A DNA stretch of 64,000 nt from Nocardia transvalensis (lineage in GTDB: Bacteria > Actinomycetota > Actinomycetes > Mycobacteriales > Mycobacteriaceae), in NCBI RefSeq assembly GCF_015477765.1, contig NZ_JADLQQ010000006.1, positions 248,001-312,000 of the forward strand, read 5' to 3'. Positions 1-8,638 of the stretch are shown here, one piece after another. Every line of letters starts with the position of its first letter. The stretch's first letter is position 1. Both the position numbers and the translations under genes were made by a program. The notes beneath the pieces were generated by a model, which did not search any database, was not told the origin of the DNA, and was given only the letters and a program-made list of their open reading frames with translations.

Positions 1-489
1 CTTGCGCTCGTTCCACAGCGCGCTCAGCGCCGTACGGGGATCGATGAGCAGCATCCGCAGCCGGGCCCGTACCGAGTCGGGCCGCCGCACGTCGAGGTAG
101 CCGTACAGCTGGTGACGGCTGACGAGACCGTCGCGGAAGGTCCAGATCTCGGTGCCGAATTGGTTTGTGCGGCCGCGGAACCCGCCCTCATAGGTCAGCA
201 CGACGGTGCCGGAGTTCGCGCACTGGACCGTCTTGCGCACCTGGAGTCCGTGGACTCGCCACAGCCCGGCCATCACCGTCGCGGCGGGCCGGATCTCGTC
301 GATGCCTGTATAGCAGCGGCGCACCCCGTCGATGATCCATTCCGCGACGGCATCGTGGTGGTAGAGCGCCAGCCATTCGCCCAGGCTCGCCTCGTTGGTC
401 ATGCGCTCGGCCTCGACGGCGAACCGCGAAGCATCGAGGCGCCCCTTGTCGTCGACAACGGATGCGGTCATGGAGCCATGTGCAGCCAT
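1..489 (-). CDS. SnoaL-like (NTF2 fold) protein, 3' end outside window
   Basis: The minus strand is open from an ATG at 489 to the left edge (163 codons), so the C-terminus is missing. The peptide has the small cone-fold pattern of SnoaL-like/polyketide-cyclase proteins: an N-terminal helix ending in EWLALYHHDA, then alternating strands with ETWTF-like core (EIWTFRDG) and a YGYLDVR strand. Such proteins act as small-molecule cyclases, isomerases or hydratases, but the substrate cannot be read here. A second ATG at 471 is possible; neither has a clear ribosome site. It is followed upstream by a 119-bp gap before the amylase gene. Confidence 0.6.
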   Translation of the reverse strand, partial: MAAHGSMTASVVDDKGRLDASRFAVEAERMTNEASLGEWLALYHHDAVAEWIIDGVRRCYTGIDEIRPAATVMAGLWRVHGLQVRKTVQCANSGTVVLTYEGGFRGRTNQFGTEIWTFRDGLVSRHQLYGYLDVRRPDSVRARLRMLLIDPRTALSALWNERK

Positions 490-608
490 ACGTTCACTGT
501 CACATAACTTTTTGAAGTGGACAAGAGTGAATATGAAGTATCGACTTCTATTGCTTGTGAGGATGATGGGGTCGGGCTGGTGGCCGTCCACAGGCGAGGT
601 CGGCGCGT

Positions 609-2039
609 CTACTCCACGAGCGCGCCGGCGTGGAGGGCGATGCCGGACTGGGGCGCGACATCCGCGTGCAGCCAACCCCCGCCGTCGATTTCGTAGGCGG
701 GCCCGGTGCAGGTTCCTTCTCGGATGGACCCGTGCATGACATCGCAGTAGGTGCCCGGTGGAAGGGGTGTGTGATAGGCCCGGCTCGTGACCGCGAAGTC
801 CTCGCCGTTGAGCACGAGATAGCCCGCGTTCCCGCGACCGAAGGCGATGAGATTGCCCCCGTTGTCGGACCAGTCGACCACCGGCTCGTCGCGGACCTGT
901 CGGTGAAAGCCGACCATCCCCGCCACACCGGGCCAGGCGTGTTCGCACAGCCAATGGCCGTCGCCGCAGGCGGCGTCGGTGGTGCGGCCGAGCGGATCGG
1001 ACGGCGGCGGCTCGTCGTAGCCGGTGAAGGCATAGTCGCTCAGGACTTTCGGACGCCCGTAGGGCCAGGCGAGCAGGAATGCATTGGCCAGGACGTAACG
1101 GTCACCGTCGGCGTAGGTCAGCGTGGACCCGTTGCGTTCGGTGTCGTGGTTGGCCACGAAGACCACGGACTTGTCGGACGGCAGGGCCGAGCCGAACTTT
1201 CGCAGCTGTGCCAGCCGCCCGTGCCGGAAGATCGCGCTCAGGCCTCCGGCGTAGCGCAGGTCCATCACGTCGCCGGTGGCGAGGTAATCCTCGGGCTGGA
1301 CGCCTTCGTGCCAGCCGTAGATGACCTCCTGATAGACGTAGGCAGGTCGAGTCAGCCGCTGCTCGATCGCCGAAAGGTCCTCGGGGGCGATGTACTTCGC
1401 CGAATCGATGCGGAAGCCGTCGACGCCGAGGGAGAGCAGATCCTCGAGATATCCGGCAATGCGATCCCGGACCGCGTCCTTGTCGGTGGCCAGGTCGGAG
1501 GCATTCAACGTTTGGCAGTGGTGGATCTGATAGCGGTCCCCGTAGTCCTCGATCGCCTCGTTCGGCGTGCCGCAATGATGAAAATCGTCCGGACCGTAGC
1601 CCGTCGTCGGATACCAATAGTGACAGTACGGCGTGCCCGCACTGCCGATCCCGCACCCGTTCACCGCCGACATGTTGTTGATGATGGTGTCCACATACAC
1701 CTGCACCCCGGCCTCATGGCAGCTGCGGACCATATCCGCCAGCTCGGCCCGGGTCCCATAGCGGCTGTCCAACCTGTAGGACACCGCCGAATAGCTCTGC
1801 CACCACGGAAAACCCTGTTCCGGCAGCAGCGAATGCTCCTCCGGCGGCGAAGTCTGCACGGCCCCATACCCCAGCGGCCCCAGCGTCTCCCGGCATTCCC
1901 GGCCGATCGATCGCCAATTCCACCCGAACATCTGCACGATCACATCCCGGTCCGGCGCCGCGGCCGAGGTTTGCGCAGGCACCGCGAGTCCGGCCGCGAG
2001 AATCCCCATGACCAGGACGAAGACCCATGATCGCGCCAT
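609..2039 (-). CDS. Secreted alpha-amylase (GH13)
   Basis: Predicted extracellular alpha-1,4-glucan hydrolase. From the ATG at 2039 the product is 476 aa with a signal peptide (MARSWVFVLVMGILAAGLAV, cut probably after TSAAAP). GH13 landmarks are intact: the nucleophile Asp in GFRIDSAKY (about residue 212), the acid/base Glu in YVYQEVIYG (about 238) and the transition-state Asp in FVANHDTERN (about 299). The C-terminal beta domain lies after about residue 380; no starch-binding domain is visible. A longer reading frame starts 10 codons earlier, but the signal peptide argues for 2039. The closest layout is that of actinobacterial/animal-type short amylases. Confidence 0.92.
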   Translation of the reverse strand: MARSWVFVLVMGILAAGLAVPAQTSAAAPDRDVIVQMFGWNWRSIGRECRETLGPLGYGAVQTSPPEEHSLLPEQGFPWWQSYSAVSYRLDSRYGTRAELADMVRSCHEAGVQVYVDTIINNMSAVNGCGIGSAGTPYCHYWYPTTGYGPDDFHHCGTPNEAIEDYGDRYQIHHCQTLNASDLATDKDAVRDRIAGYLEDLLSLGVDGFRIDSAKYIAPEDLSAIEQRLTRPAYVYQEVIYGWHEGVQPEDYLATGDVMDLRYAGGLSAIFRHGRLAQLRKFGSALPSDKSVVFVANHDTERNGSTLTYADGDRYVLANAFLLAWPYGRPKVLSDYAFTGYDEPPPSDPLGRTTDAACGDGHWLCEHAWPGVAGMVGFHRQVRDEPVVDWSDNGGNLIAFGRGNAGYLVLNGEDFAVTSRAYHTPLPPGTYCDVMHGSIREGTCTGPAYEIDGGGWLHADVAPQSGIALHAGALVE

Positions 2040-2136
2040 GGAGGCGACTGTAACCGAGCCCGCGCACAAGATGAGTCAGGTCAGCTCGCACACGTCGTTG
2101 CCGCCGGTGGATGGAATGCGAGGCGGTTCCGCGAAA

Positions 2137-2670
2137 TCAGGCCAGGGACAGGATCAGCAGGGAGCTGGACGCGGTGGCCAGGAGCTTGCCGGTGGTGTCG
2201 TGCACCTCGGCCTCGGCGAAGGCGACGCGGCGGCCGGGCTTGGTGACCCAGCCTCGCGCCCGGATGGGGCCGGTGTCGGCGTGGATGGAACGCAAGTAGT
2301 TGACCTTGATCTCGATGGAGGTGTATCCGACCCCGGCCGGAAGGGTCGTGTGGACGGCACAGCCGGCGACCGAATCGAGCAGCGTGCAGACCAGGCCGCC
2401 GTGTACCAGGCCGATGGGATTGTAGGCGGATTCGTCGGGGACACAGGAGAATCCGACCTCTCCCTCGGCGACCGTCATATCGGTCATGCCGCCGAGGAGG
2501 TAGCTGATCGGGGCCGCGGGGAGATCACCGGCGGCGATGGCGCGCATGTATTCCAGGCCCGACATGGTCGCACCGGCCTGGGCGGTCGCCAGGGGGTCGT
2601 ACCAGGTCACCGTCTTGCTGTGCGGCTCCCCCCAGGCGGCGGGGGCGGACGTCGTCGTGTTCTCGGTCAT
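2137..2670 (-). CDS. PaaI-family hotdog thioesterase
   Basis: A 177-aa acyl-CoA thioesterase-like protein. The hotdog core is visible as NPIGLVHGGLVCTLLDSVAG (active-site region with HGG and the helix Asp) followed by YTSIEIKVNYLR and the final strands. The family hydrolyses aromatic or medium-chain acyl-CoA thioesters in the cytosol; the substrate is not evident. The ATG at 2670 is preceded by GAAAGGACG at good spacing, which rules against the in-frame start 17 codons upstream. A perfect palindrome (2685-2700) lies directly upstream of the ribosome site and suggests repressor control. It precedes the amylase gene on the same strand by 97 bp. Confidence 0.85.
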   Translation of the reverse strand: MTENTTTSAPAAWGEPHSKTVTWYDPLATAQAGATMSGLEYMRAIAAGDLPAAPISYLLGGMTDMTVAEGEVGFSCVPDESAYNPIGLVHGGLVCTLLDSVAGCAVHTTLPAGVGYTSIEIKVNYLRSIHADTGPIRARGWVTKPGRRVAFAEAEVHDTTGKLLATASSSLLILSLA

Positions 2671-2684
2671 CGGGCTCGTCCTTT

Positions 2685-2700
2685 CGAGATAACTATCTCG
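2685..2700. promoter_or_regulatory. Probable operator of the thioesterase gene
   Basis: CGAGATA-AC-TATCTCG is a perfect 7-bp inverted repeat with a 2-bp centre, lying 15 bp upstream of the thioesterase start codon. Its size and symmetry fit a TetR- or GntR-type operator. No regulator gene is adjacent, so the cognate protein is unknown. Confidence 0.55.
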
Positions 2701-2802
2701 CTGACAGTAGCTATCCACCATGGAGCAATCTAGCAGTTACCCCCATTTCGGGGGTGTGACGGCGATCGCACGGCAAGGAGTAGCGCCGATGGGCACGGCC
2801 GA

Positions 2803-2843
2803 CGCCCTGTCATCGGGGCCGTCCGGACCTCGATGACAGGGCG
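2803..2843 (-). terminator. Stem-loop terminator of the lipase gene
   Basis: A perfect 13-bp inverted repeat (CGCCCTGTCATCG / CGATGACAGGGCG) with a 15-nt loop sits six bases after the stop of the minus-strand lipase gene. There is no T-run, as is usual in high-GC actinobacteria. Confidence 0.75.
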
Positions 2844-2848
2844 TACGA

Positions 2849-4093
2849 CTATCCGATGCGCGCGTTATCCGGCGCACCGCAGGTCGGAGCGGTCGGCGCG
2901 CCGGTGAGGCGCTGGGCGAGCCAGTCCATGGCCGGGGTCGCGGTGATGAATCCGGCCGAAATGTGTTCGGCCACCGGATACTTCGTGTAGGTGACGTCCA
3001 GGCCGCGGCCGCAGTAGTCGGCCACCAGCCGGTCCGACTCCGGCACCGAGGCGATCTCGTCGTTCGCACCGGTGAACAGGTACATCGGCGCGGTGGGCGT
3101 GCCGTAGGTGCCGGCACGCAGGCCGTCCAGCGTCTTCGCGATCGCCGGGACGCCGAGGGGCCAGACGCCGTTCACTGTGTGATTCTGCAGCCGGTCGAAG
3201 GGGTACTTCTTCATCAGCTCGTAGGCGCACAGGCTCGAAATCGACTGCCGGAACGCGGTATCCGGGAAGTAGGAGGAGATCCCGAGCTGCGGGTAGGCGC
3301 GGTCGAGGCCGAGGGCGGCCGAGAAGGCGAGGCCCGCGAACGGGCCGCCGTTCAACAGCCCTGCCGTCGCGCCCATATCGGTCGGCACGCCGCCCGCCGC
3401 GACGCCGCGGATATTCAGCTCGGGCGCATACGTCGGTGCGAGTTCGGCACCGAATTCGATGCCGCGGGCCCCGCCGGAATAACCGAACATCAGTACCGGC
3501 GTCGAGGTGCCGGAAAGCCCTGCGGGCGCGAAATTCTCGGCGGCGCGAACGCCGTCGAGAGTATTACGGCCCTCGACTTTGCCCGCCGCGAATTCACCGT
3601 CGGGACCGAGGTAATCGGGGATCACGACGGTCCAGCCCCGGTCCAGTGCGGCACCGATATTCTGGAACTCGCTGCGCATGCCGGTGGAGGTCTGATAATC
3701 GGTGTCCGCGCGAATCTGATAGGACGGGCTGCAGCGGGGATCCACGGCGTCGATCCAGGGATCGTAGACCAGCAGCGCCGACGGCCCGGCCTGGTCGGCG
3801 GGCCGCAGCACGGTGGCCATCGTGGTCCACGGCGACCCCTCGGAGTTCTGGCTGACGTATTTCAGCTGCCACGCCGAGAATCGCGCCGAGGTCGGGAAAT
3901 TCGGGAGATCGACCGGCCGGCTGTCGATCACCTCGCCCATGGACCTGCCGCTCAGCGAGTGCGGCTGCGCGTAGAACGGGTCGTCGCCCGGCACGGGCGG
4001 TGCCGCTGTTGCCGAGGCCAGGGAAATCGAATTCACCGAACCGGCGAGTGCCAGCGCGGCGGCGAAAACGCCGAGAAATCTACGAATACTCAC
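2849..4093 (-). CDS. Secreted LIP-family lipase
   Basis: A 414-aa alpha/beta hydrolase of the secretory lipase family (PF03583 type) that is expected to release fatty acids from triacylglycerol or other esters outside the cell. It has an N-terminal signal peptide (hydrophobic residues 8-30, cut near ATAAP), the nucleophile elbow GYSGG with Ser at about residue 206, an Asp in FTGANDEIA and a His in PVAEHISAG completing the triad. Cysteines at DPRCSP, SLCAY, DYCGRG and PTCGAP suggest disulphides. The gene diverges from an amidohydrolase across a 240-bp promoter region and ends in a strong hairpin. Confidence 0.9.
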   Translation of the reverse strand: MSIRRFLGVFAAALALAGSVNSISLASATAAPPVPGDDPFYAQPHSLSGRSMGEVIDSRPVDLPNFPTSARFSAWQLKYVSQNSEGSPWTTMATVLRPADQAGPSALLVYDPWIDAVDPRCSPSYQIRADTDYQTSTGMRSEFQNIGAALDRGWTVVIPDYLGPDGEFAAGKVEGRNTLDGVRAAENFAPAGLSGTSTPVLMFGYSGGARGIEFGAELAPTYAPELNIRGVAAGGVPTDMGATAGLLNGGPFAGLAFSAALGLDRAYPQLGISSYFPDTAFRQSISSLCAYELMKKYPFDRLQNHTVNGVWPLGVPAIAKTLDGLRAGTYGTPTAPMYLFTGANDEIASVPESDRLVADYCGRGLDVTYTKYPVAEHISAGFITATPAMDWLAQRLTGAPTAPTCGAPDNARIG

Positions 4094-4333
4094 CGGCAGG
4101 ATCGTAGCCGTATAGTTTCGGCCGGAAGTTTCGCCTCGGTCCGCTAGTGAGCTGGATCGGAAATAGGGGGAACTGTGGTCGCTCTCGCAATGAGCACCCC
4201 TGTCGAATTACTCCGTCGATTCCACTCTATCGGCTTTGCACGACCCACACGCCGGTGCCTCCCAGTACAGTCGATTGCGTACCACCTGATGAAGATGTGC
4301 GGGCCTGCACCATGGCCGGGAGGGACCGAAGCA

Positions 4334-5581
4334 ATGACACGCGCAGCGCCGAATCTCGCGGATCGGCTCGAAGCAATCCACGGCGACCTCGCCGACCTGT
4401 ACCGCGATCTCCATGCCCATCCCGAGCTGGCTTTCGGCGAACATCGCACCGCCGACGAAATCGCCCGCCGCGCAGCGTCGTTCGGCTACGAGGTCACCAC
4501 GGGCGTGGGCCACACCGGCGTAGTGGCGCGGCTGGCCAACGGGACCGGACCCACGGTGCTGCTGCGGGCCGATATGGATGCCCTTCCGGTGCACGAACAG
4601 ACCGGCCTGCCCTACGCCTCCACCGCGACCGATCCGGACACCGGCGAGTCGGTCATGCATGCTTGCGGCCACGACATCCACGTCACCTGTCTGCTGGGCG
4701 CCCTGCAGATCCTCGCGGAGAGCACGCAGTCCTGGTCGGGGACGGTGCTCGCGGTGTTCCAGCCCGCCGAGGAGACCGCCACGGGCGCCCAGGCCATGAT
4801 CGACGACGGCCTGTTCGACCGCTTCGGCAGGCCGGACGTGGTCCTCGGCCAACACGTCGGCCCGCTGCCGACGGATATCGTGGCGCTGCACCCCGGCCCG
4901 GCCATGGCCGCCACCGATGCGCTGCGAATCACGCTGTACGGCAAGGGCGGACACGGTTCCCGCCCGGAGGCCACCGTCGATCCGGTGGTGCTGGCGGCGG
5001 CGACCGTCATGCGCCTGCAGACGATCGTGTCGCGCGAGATCGCGGGCGGGGAGATCGCCGTCGTCACCGTCGGCTCGATCAAGGCGGGCACCCGGCACAA
5101 CATCATCTCCGACCACGCCGAACTGCTGGTCAATATCCGCACCTACACCCCCGAGATGCGCGAGCGGGTGCTGCGGGCGATCGAGCGCATCGTCCGGGCG
5201 GAGGCGGCCGCGTCCGGCGCGGAACGCGCACCGGATATCGAGACGCTGGAAACCTTCCCGACCCTGGTCAACGATGCGGCCGCGGTCGAACGAACCGCAT
5301 CGGCATTCCGCGACGCGTTCGGAGCCGACAAGGTCGTCGACCCCGGCCCGGTGACGGCCAGTGAGGACTGCGGCCTGCTGGCAACGAGTTCCGGTGCGCC
5401 CCTGTGCTATTGGTTCTTCGGCGGTGTCGATCCGCAGCGCTTCGCGCAGGCCTTCGCCCAGGGCCGGGGGATGCAGGACATCCCCTCCAACCATTCGCCC
5501 CACTTCGCTCCGGAATGCGATCCGGCGATCGACACCGGCGTCACCGCCATGGTCACCGCCGCCCTGACCTGGCTCGACTGA
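4334..5581 (+). CDS. M20-family amidohydrolase
   Basis: A 415-aa metal-dependent amidohydrolase of the M20D (hippurate hydrolase / N-acyl-amino acid hydrolase) group. Metal-site motifs are visible: HACGHDIHV, the PAEE glutamates, and a late HFAPECDPAI histidine. The dimerisation domain is marked by GKGGHGSRPE. Substrates of the family are N-acylated amino acids or peptides. The start at 4334 follows GGAGGGACCGAAGCA; a reading frame open 53 codons further upstream has no coding character. It converges on the MFS gene through a shared hairpin. Confidence 0.88.
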   Translation: MTRAAPNLADRLEAIHGDLADLYRDLHAHPELAFGEHRTADEIARRAASFGYEVTTGVGHTGVVARLANGTGPTVLLRADMDALPVHEQTGLPYASTATDPDTGESVMHACGHDIHVTCLLGALQILAESTQSWSGTVLAVFQPAEETATGAQAMIDDGLFDRFGRPDVVLGQHVGPLPTDIVALHPGPAMAATDALRITLYGKGGHGSRPEATVDPVVLAAATVMRLQTIVSREIAGGEIAVVTVGSIKAGTRHNIISDHAELLVNIRTYTPEMRERVLRAIERIVRAEAAASGAERAPDIETLETFPTLVNDAAAVERTASAFRDAFGADKVVDPGPVTASEDCGLLATSSGAPLCYWFFGGVDPQRFAQAFAQGRGMQDIPSNHSPHFAPECDPAIDTGVTAMVTAALTWLD

Positions 5582-5587
5582 ACGCAA

Positions 5588-5619
5588 CGAGCCGCAGGGG
5601 CGCGCACCCCTGCGGCTCG
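5588..5619. terminator. Bidirectional stem-loop terminator
   Basis: A perfect 13-bp stem (CGAGCCGCAGGGG / CCCCTGCGGCTCG) with a 6-nt loop lies between the converging amidohydrolase and MFS genes and can serve both. Confidence 0.85.
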
Positions 5620-5624
5620 TCCGG

Positions 5625-7223
5625 TCAGCGCCCGGCGACGAGCTCCGCGTCCGGGTCGTCCTCCTCCAGCACCGCCTCACCACGCGCGACCATGCCCGCC
5701 TCGTCCGACAGCTTCAGGTGCGGAATGAACAGCGTCAGCAGGAAGGCAAGGGCCGCACCGGGAATCACGTACCAGAAGCCCGGCACCAGGGCGTCGGCGT
5801 AGGCGCCGACGATGGCGTCGTGCAGCCCGGCAGGCAGGTGTTTGACCACCGAGGGCACCAGCTCGCTCGGCTGCAGGCCGGACTGCGCGGCCTCCTGCCA
5901 GTGTGTGCGGAAGACCTCGGTCAGCCCGTCGGTGAGCCGGCTGGTGAAGATCGACCCGAAGATCGCCACGCCGATCGCGCCGCCCATTTCCCGGAAGTAG
6001 TTGTTGGCGCTGGTCGCGGTGCCGATCTGCTCGGGCGCGACCGCATTCTGGACCACCAGCACGATGATCTGCATGATCAGGCCGAGCCCCGCGCCGATGA
6101 CCAACAGCATCGCCGACACCAGCCACATCGAGCTGTGCGCATCGATCCGGGTCATCCACAGCATGCCGAGGATGATGATCAGCGCGCCCAGCGGCGGGTA
6201 GATCCGGTAGCGGCCGGTCTTGGTGATGGCGGTCATCGAGCCGATGAGCGTCGCCATCATGCCGATCATCATCGGGATGAGCAGCAGGCCCGACACCGAA
6301 GCCGAAGCGCCGGTGGCCATTTGCAGGTAGGTCGGGATGAACGCCAGCGCCGCGAACATCACCAGGCCGACGATGAGGCCGATGGCCGAGGTCAGCACGA
6401 AGGTGCGGTTGCGGAACAGCCACAGCGGCAGCATGGGCTCCTCGGCCCGCGCCTCCACGGCCACGAACACGCCGACGATGATCACCAGCGCCGCGGCCAT
6501 CGACAGGATCGTCGGCGAGCCCCACGCGTACTGCTTGCCGCCCCAGTCGGTGATCAGGATGAGCAGCGTCGTCGCGGCCGACATGAGCACCACGCCGAAG
6601 TAGTCGGGCTTCACCTTGGGCCGGTGACTGGGAATGCTCAGGTAGCGGAACGCGATGACCATCGCCGCGAGGCCGACCGGGACGTTGATCCAGAAGCACC
6701 AGCGCCAGCTCAGGCTGTCGGCGAAGAAGCCGCCGAGCAGCGGACCGGCCACGGAGGTGACGCCGAAGATCGCGCCCATCGGCGCCATGAACTTGCCGCG
6801 GTCCTTGGCCGGGACGATATCGGCGATGATGGCCTGCGCCAGGATCATCAGACCGCCGCCGCCCACGCCCTGCAGGCCGCGGAACACGATGAACTCCCAG
6901 AAGCCGTTCGACACGGCCGCCCCGACCGAGGCGGCGGTGAAGACGGCGATGGCGAACAGGAACAGCCAGCGCCGCCCGAACAGGTCGCCGAATTTGCCGT
7001 AGATCGGCATGACGATGGTCGTCGCCAGGAGGTAGGACGTCGCGGTCCAGGCCATATGGGAGATGCCGCCCAACTCGCCGACGATGGTCGGCATCGCGGT
7101 GCCCACGATGGTCTGATCGAGGCTGGCCAGGAACATGCCCGCGATCAGTGCGGAGAAGATGAGCCAGATCCGCTTCCGGGTGAGAACTATTGGGGTCGGC
7201 GGCGATTCGGCCGTCGCGGTCAT
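5625..7223 (-). CDS. MFS drug-efflux transporter, 14-TM DHA2/EmrB type
   Basis: A 532-aa integral membrane proton-coupled exporter. The N-terminal motif D1 (SLDQTIVGTAMPTIVGELGG) and motif A (GKFGDLFGRRWLF) are typical of EmrB/QacA multidrug pumps, and about 14 hydrophobic segments can be counted. The gene overlaps its upstream TetR gene by four bases (ATGA), so the two are translationally coupled and the regulator presumably controls the pump. The drug spectrum cannot be inferred from sequence. Confidence 0.92.
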   Translation of the reverse strand: MTATAESPPTPIVLTRKRIWLIFSALIAGMFLASLDQTIVGTAMPTIVGELGGISHMAWTATSYLLATTIVMPIYGKFGDLFGRRWLFLFAIAVFTAASVGAAVSNGFWEFIVFRGLQGVGGGGLMILAQAIIADIVPAKDRGKFMAPMGAIFGVTSVAGPLLGGFFADSLSWRWCFWINVPVGLAAMVIAFRYLSIPSHRPKVKPDYFGVVLMSAATTLLILITDWGGKQYAWGSPTILSMAAALVIIVGVFVAVEARAEEPMLPLWLFRNRTFVLTSAIGLIVGLVMFAALAFIPTYLQMATGASASVSGLLLIPMMIGMMATLIGSMTAITKTGRYRIYPPLGALIIILGMLWMTRIDAHSSMWLVSAMLLVIGAGLGLIMQIIVLVVQNAVAPEQIGTATSANNYFREMGGAIGVAIFGSIFTSRLTDGLTEVFRTHWQEAAQSGLQPSELVPSVVKHLPAGLHDAIVGAYADALVPGFWYVIPGAALAFLLTLFIPHLKLSDEAGMVARGEAVLEEDDPDAELVAGR

Positions 7224-7852
7224 CGGTGTCTCTCCTTGTTTTCAGGGTCGGGGCCGAACAGGCGGGCTGCCAGTCGACACTGCTCGTGGAGGGCGGTCGC
7301 CAGCGGCAGGTCCGGACGGTCGGCCAGCGACATCGCCGCGTGAGTGGTCAGGGTGGACATGAGCCCCGCTGTGAGAGAGGCGAACTGGTGCGAGACCTCA
7401 CCCATGCGGGCGGTCAGCAGCTCCTGCACGGCGGTCGTGTGCCGGACGCCCGCGGCGAAGAACCCTGCCACCACCCGCGGTTCGGTCTTGATGATCTCGG
7501 TGATCAACGAGATGTTCTCGCGCACTTCGTCTTCGGGCACGTAGCTGGAGGCGTACAGCGCGACGAGATCGTCGATCAGCACGCCGGTGGGGCCGCCCGC
7601 CACGAACTGTTCACGCGCCTCGGGTGTGCCGATATCCCCGATGGGGCCGAGGACCGCATCCAGCTTGGTCTCGTAGTAGTTGAAGAAGGTGCGCGGTGAG
7701 ACGCCGACCGCCTTGGCGATGTCGTCGGTGGTGGTGGCGTCGAGCCCGCGCTCGACGGTCAGGCGGCGCGCGGCCAGGCACAGATCGTGCCGGGTCTGCC
7801 GCTTCTTCTGTTCCCGCAGCCCCAGTGAGCCGTCCTGCATCGCCTTGACCAT
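7220..7852 (-). CDS. TetR-family regulator of the MFS pump
   Basis: A 210-aa repressor with an N-terminal HTH (residues about 15-65, ending in ATTTDDIAKAVGVSPRTFFNYY, where SPRTFFNYY is the recognition helix) and a variable ligand domain. It is the first gene of a two-gene unit with the pump. The ATG at 7852 has no ribosome site, but TAGTTT lies six bases before it, so a leaderless transcript is plausible; an ATG four codons later is an alternative. Direct repeats TGCAATTT at 7872 and 7889 (17 bp apart) in an AT-rich patch upstream may be the operator. Confidence 0.9.
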   Translation of the reverse strand: MVKAMQDGSLGLREQKKRQTRHDLCLAARRLTVERGLDATTTDDIAKAVGVSPRTFFNYYETKLDAVLGPIGDIGTPEAREQFVAGGPTGVLIDDLVALYASSYVPEDEVRENISLITEIIKTEPRVVAGFFAAGVRHTTAVQELLTARMGEVSHQFASLTAGLMSTLTTHAAMSLADRPDLPLATALHEQCRLAARLFGPDPENKERHR

Positions 7853-7927
7853 GCCGAAAAACTACACGATCTGCAATTTTTCAGGCTATGCAATTTCCGT
7901 CACACGGGTTCAGCTGCGATTTCCCGG

Positions 7928-8530
7928 TCAGTGGGTATCTCGAGGCGGTTCGAGATAGGCGAGGGCGGCATCCAGGACGCCATCGGCGTAGGCGGGGGTG
8001 AGGCCGTCCAAGCCCAGGGACCAGCGGTACTGGATGGGTCCGAGTAGCAGGTCCAGGGCGAGTTCGATGTCGAGATCGGGGCGGAGTTGACCGGCGGCGA
8101 CCGCCGAGTTCAGGCGCTCGGCGATCGCGGCCCGCTGGGGGAGCAGGAGCTGTTCGCGGTAGTAGCGGCCGACCTCGGGGTCCTGCTGGATCTCGATGTA
8201 CATCGCGCGCAGGAAGCCCTCCAGGGTGGGATTGGTGAGTTCGGTGACGGCGCCGCGCAGCAGCAGGCCGAGATCCGCGCGGATATCGCCGTTGTCCGGG
8301 ATGGTCAAACCCTCTGGGCTGGAATAACTTTCGAGCATCGCATCCAGGACGACCGCACCCTTCGACGGCCACCAGCGGTAGATCGTCTGCTTGCCGACAC
8401 CCGCGCGAGCCGCGATGGCCTCGATGCTCAGTTTCGCGTAGGGCACGGCGCTGATCAGTTCGGCGGTGGCGGTGAGGATGGCCGATCGCGACCGTTCGCT
8501 GCGACGTGCGGCACTCGGCTTGGCAGGCAT
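7928..8530 (-). CDS. TetR/AcrR-family regulator
   Basis: A 200-aa repressor with an N-terminal HTH (LSIEAIAARAGVGKQTIYRWW) and a C-terminal domain containing the ARG-rich helix typical of the TetR_C_33-like group. It is transcribed divergently from an SDR gene, and the 108-bp gap contains two GACG-N3-CGTC palindromes, so it very likely represses both itself and the SDR. The ligand is unknown. Confidence 0.9.
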   Translation of the reverse strand: MPAKPSAARRSERSRSAILTATAELISAVPYAKLSIEAIAARAGVGKQTIYRWWPSKGAVVLDAMLESYSSPEGLTIPDNGDIRADLGLLLRGAVTELTNPTLEGFLRAMYIEIQQDPEVGRYYREQLLLPQRAAIAERLNSAVAAGQLRPDLDIELALDLLLGPIQYRWSLGLDGLTPAYADGVLDAALAYLEPPRDTH

Positions 8531-8557
8531 GACGGCAGCCTAGCAAGAAGCGAGACG

Positions 8558-8621
8558 AGACGGACCGTCTTGACATATGTCGTGACCCCTGTCATGCTTC
8601 ACGGCGAGACGAAACGTCTCG
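8558..8621 (+). promoter_or_regulatory. Divergent control region: promoter with two TetR operators
   Basis: TTGACA at 8570-8575 and CATGCT at 8593-8598 (17-bp spacing) form a good sigma-70-type promoter for the SDR gene. Operator 1 (8558-8570, AGACGG-A-CCGTCT) abuts the -35 box and operator 2 (8605-8621, CGAGACG-AAA-CGTCTCG) lies just past the -10 box. Both contain GACG-N3-CGTC. Binding at both sites would block the SDR promoter and the divergent TetR promoter. Confidence 0.75.
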
Positions 8622-8638
8622 TTACGAGAGGAGTGACC

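Noticed and set aside
630..2030. A 466-aa frame on the plus strand opposite the amylase gene.
   Set aside because: Antisense frame in GC-rich DNA; the minus strand has a signal peptide and all GH13 catalytic motifs.
5718..7343. A 541-aa plus-strand frame rich in His, Asp and Arg.
   Set aside because: Mirror of the MFS gene; the composition comes from reading membrane-helix codons backwards.
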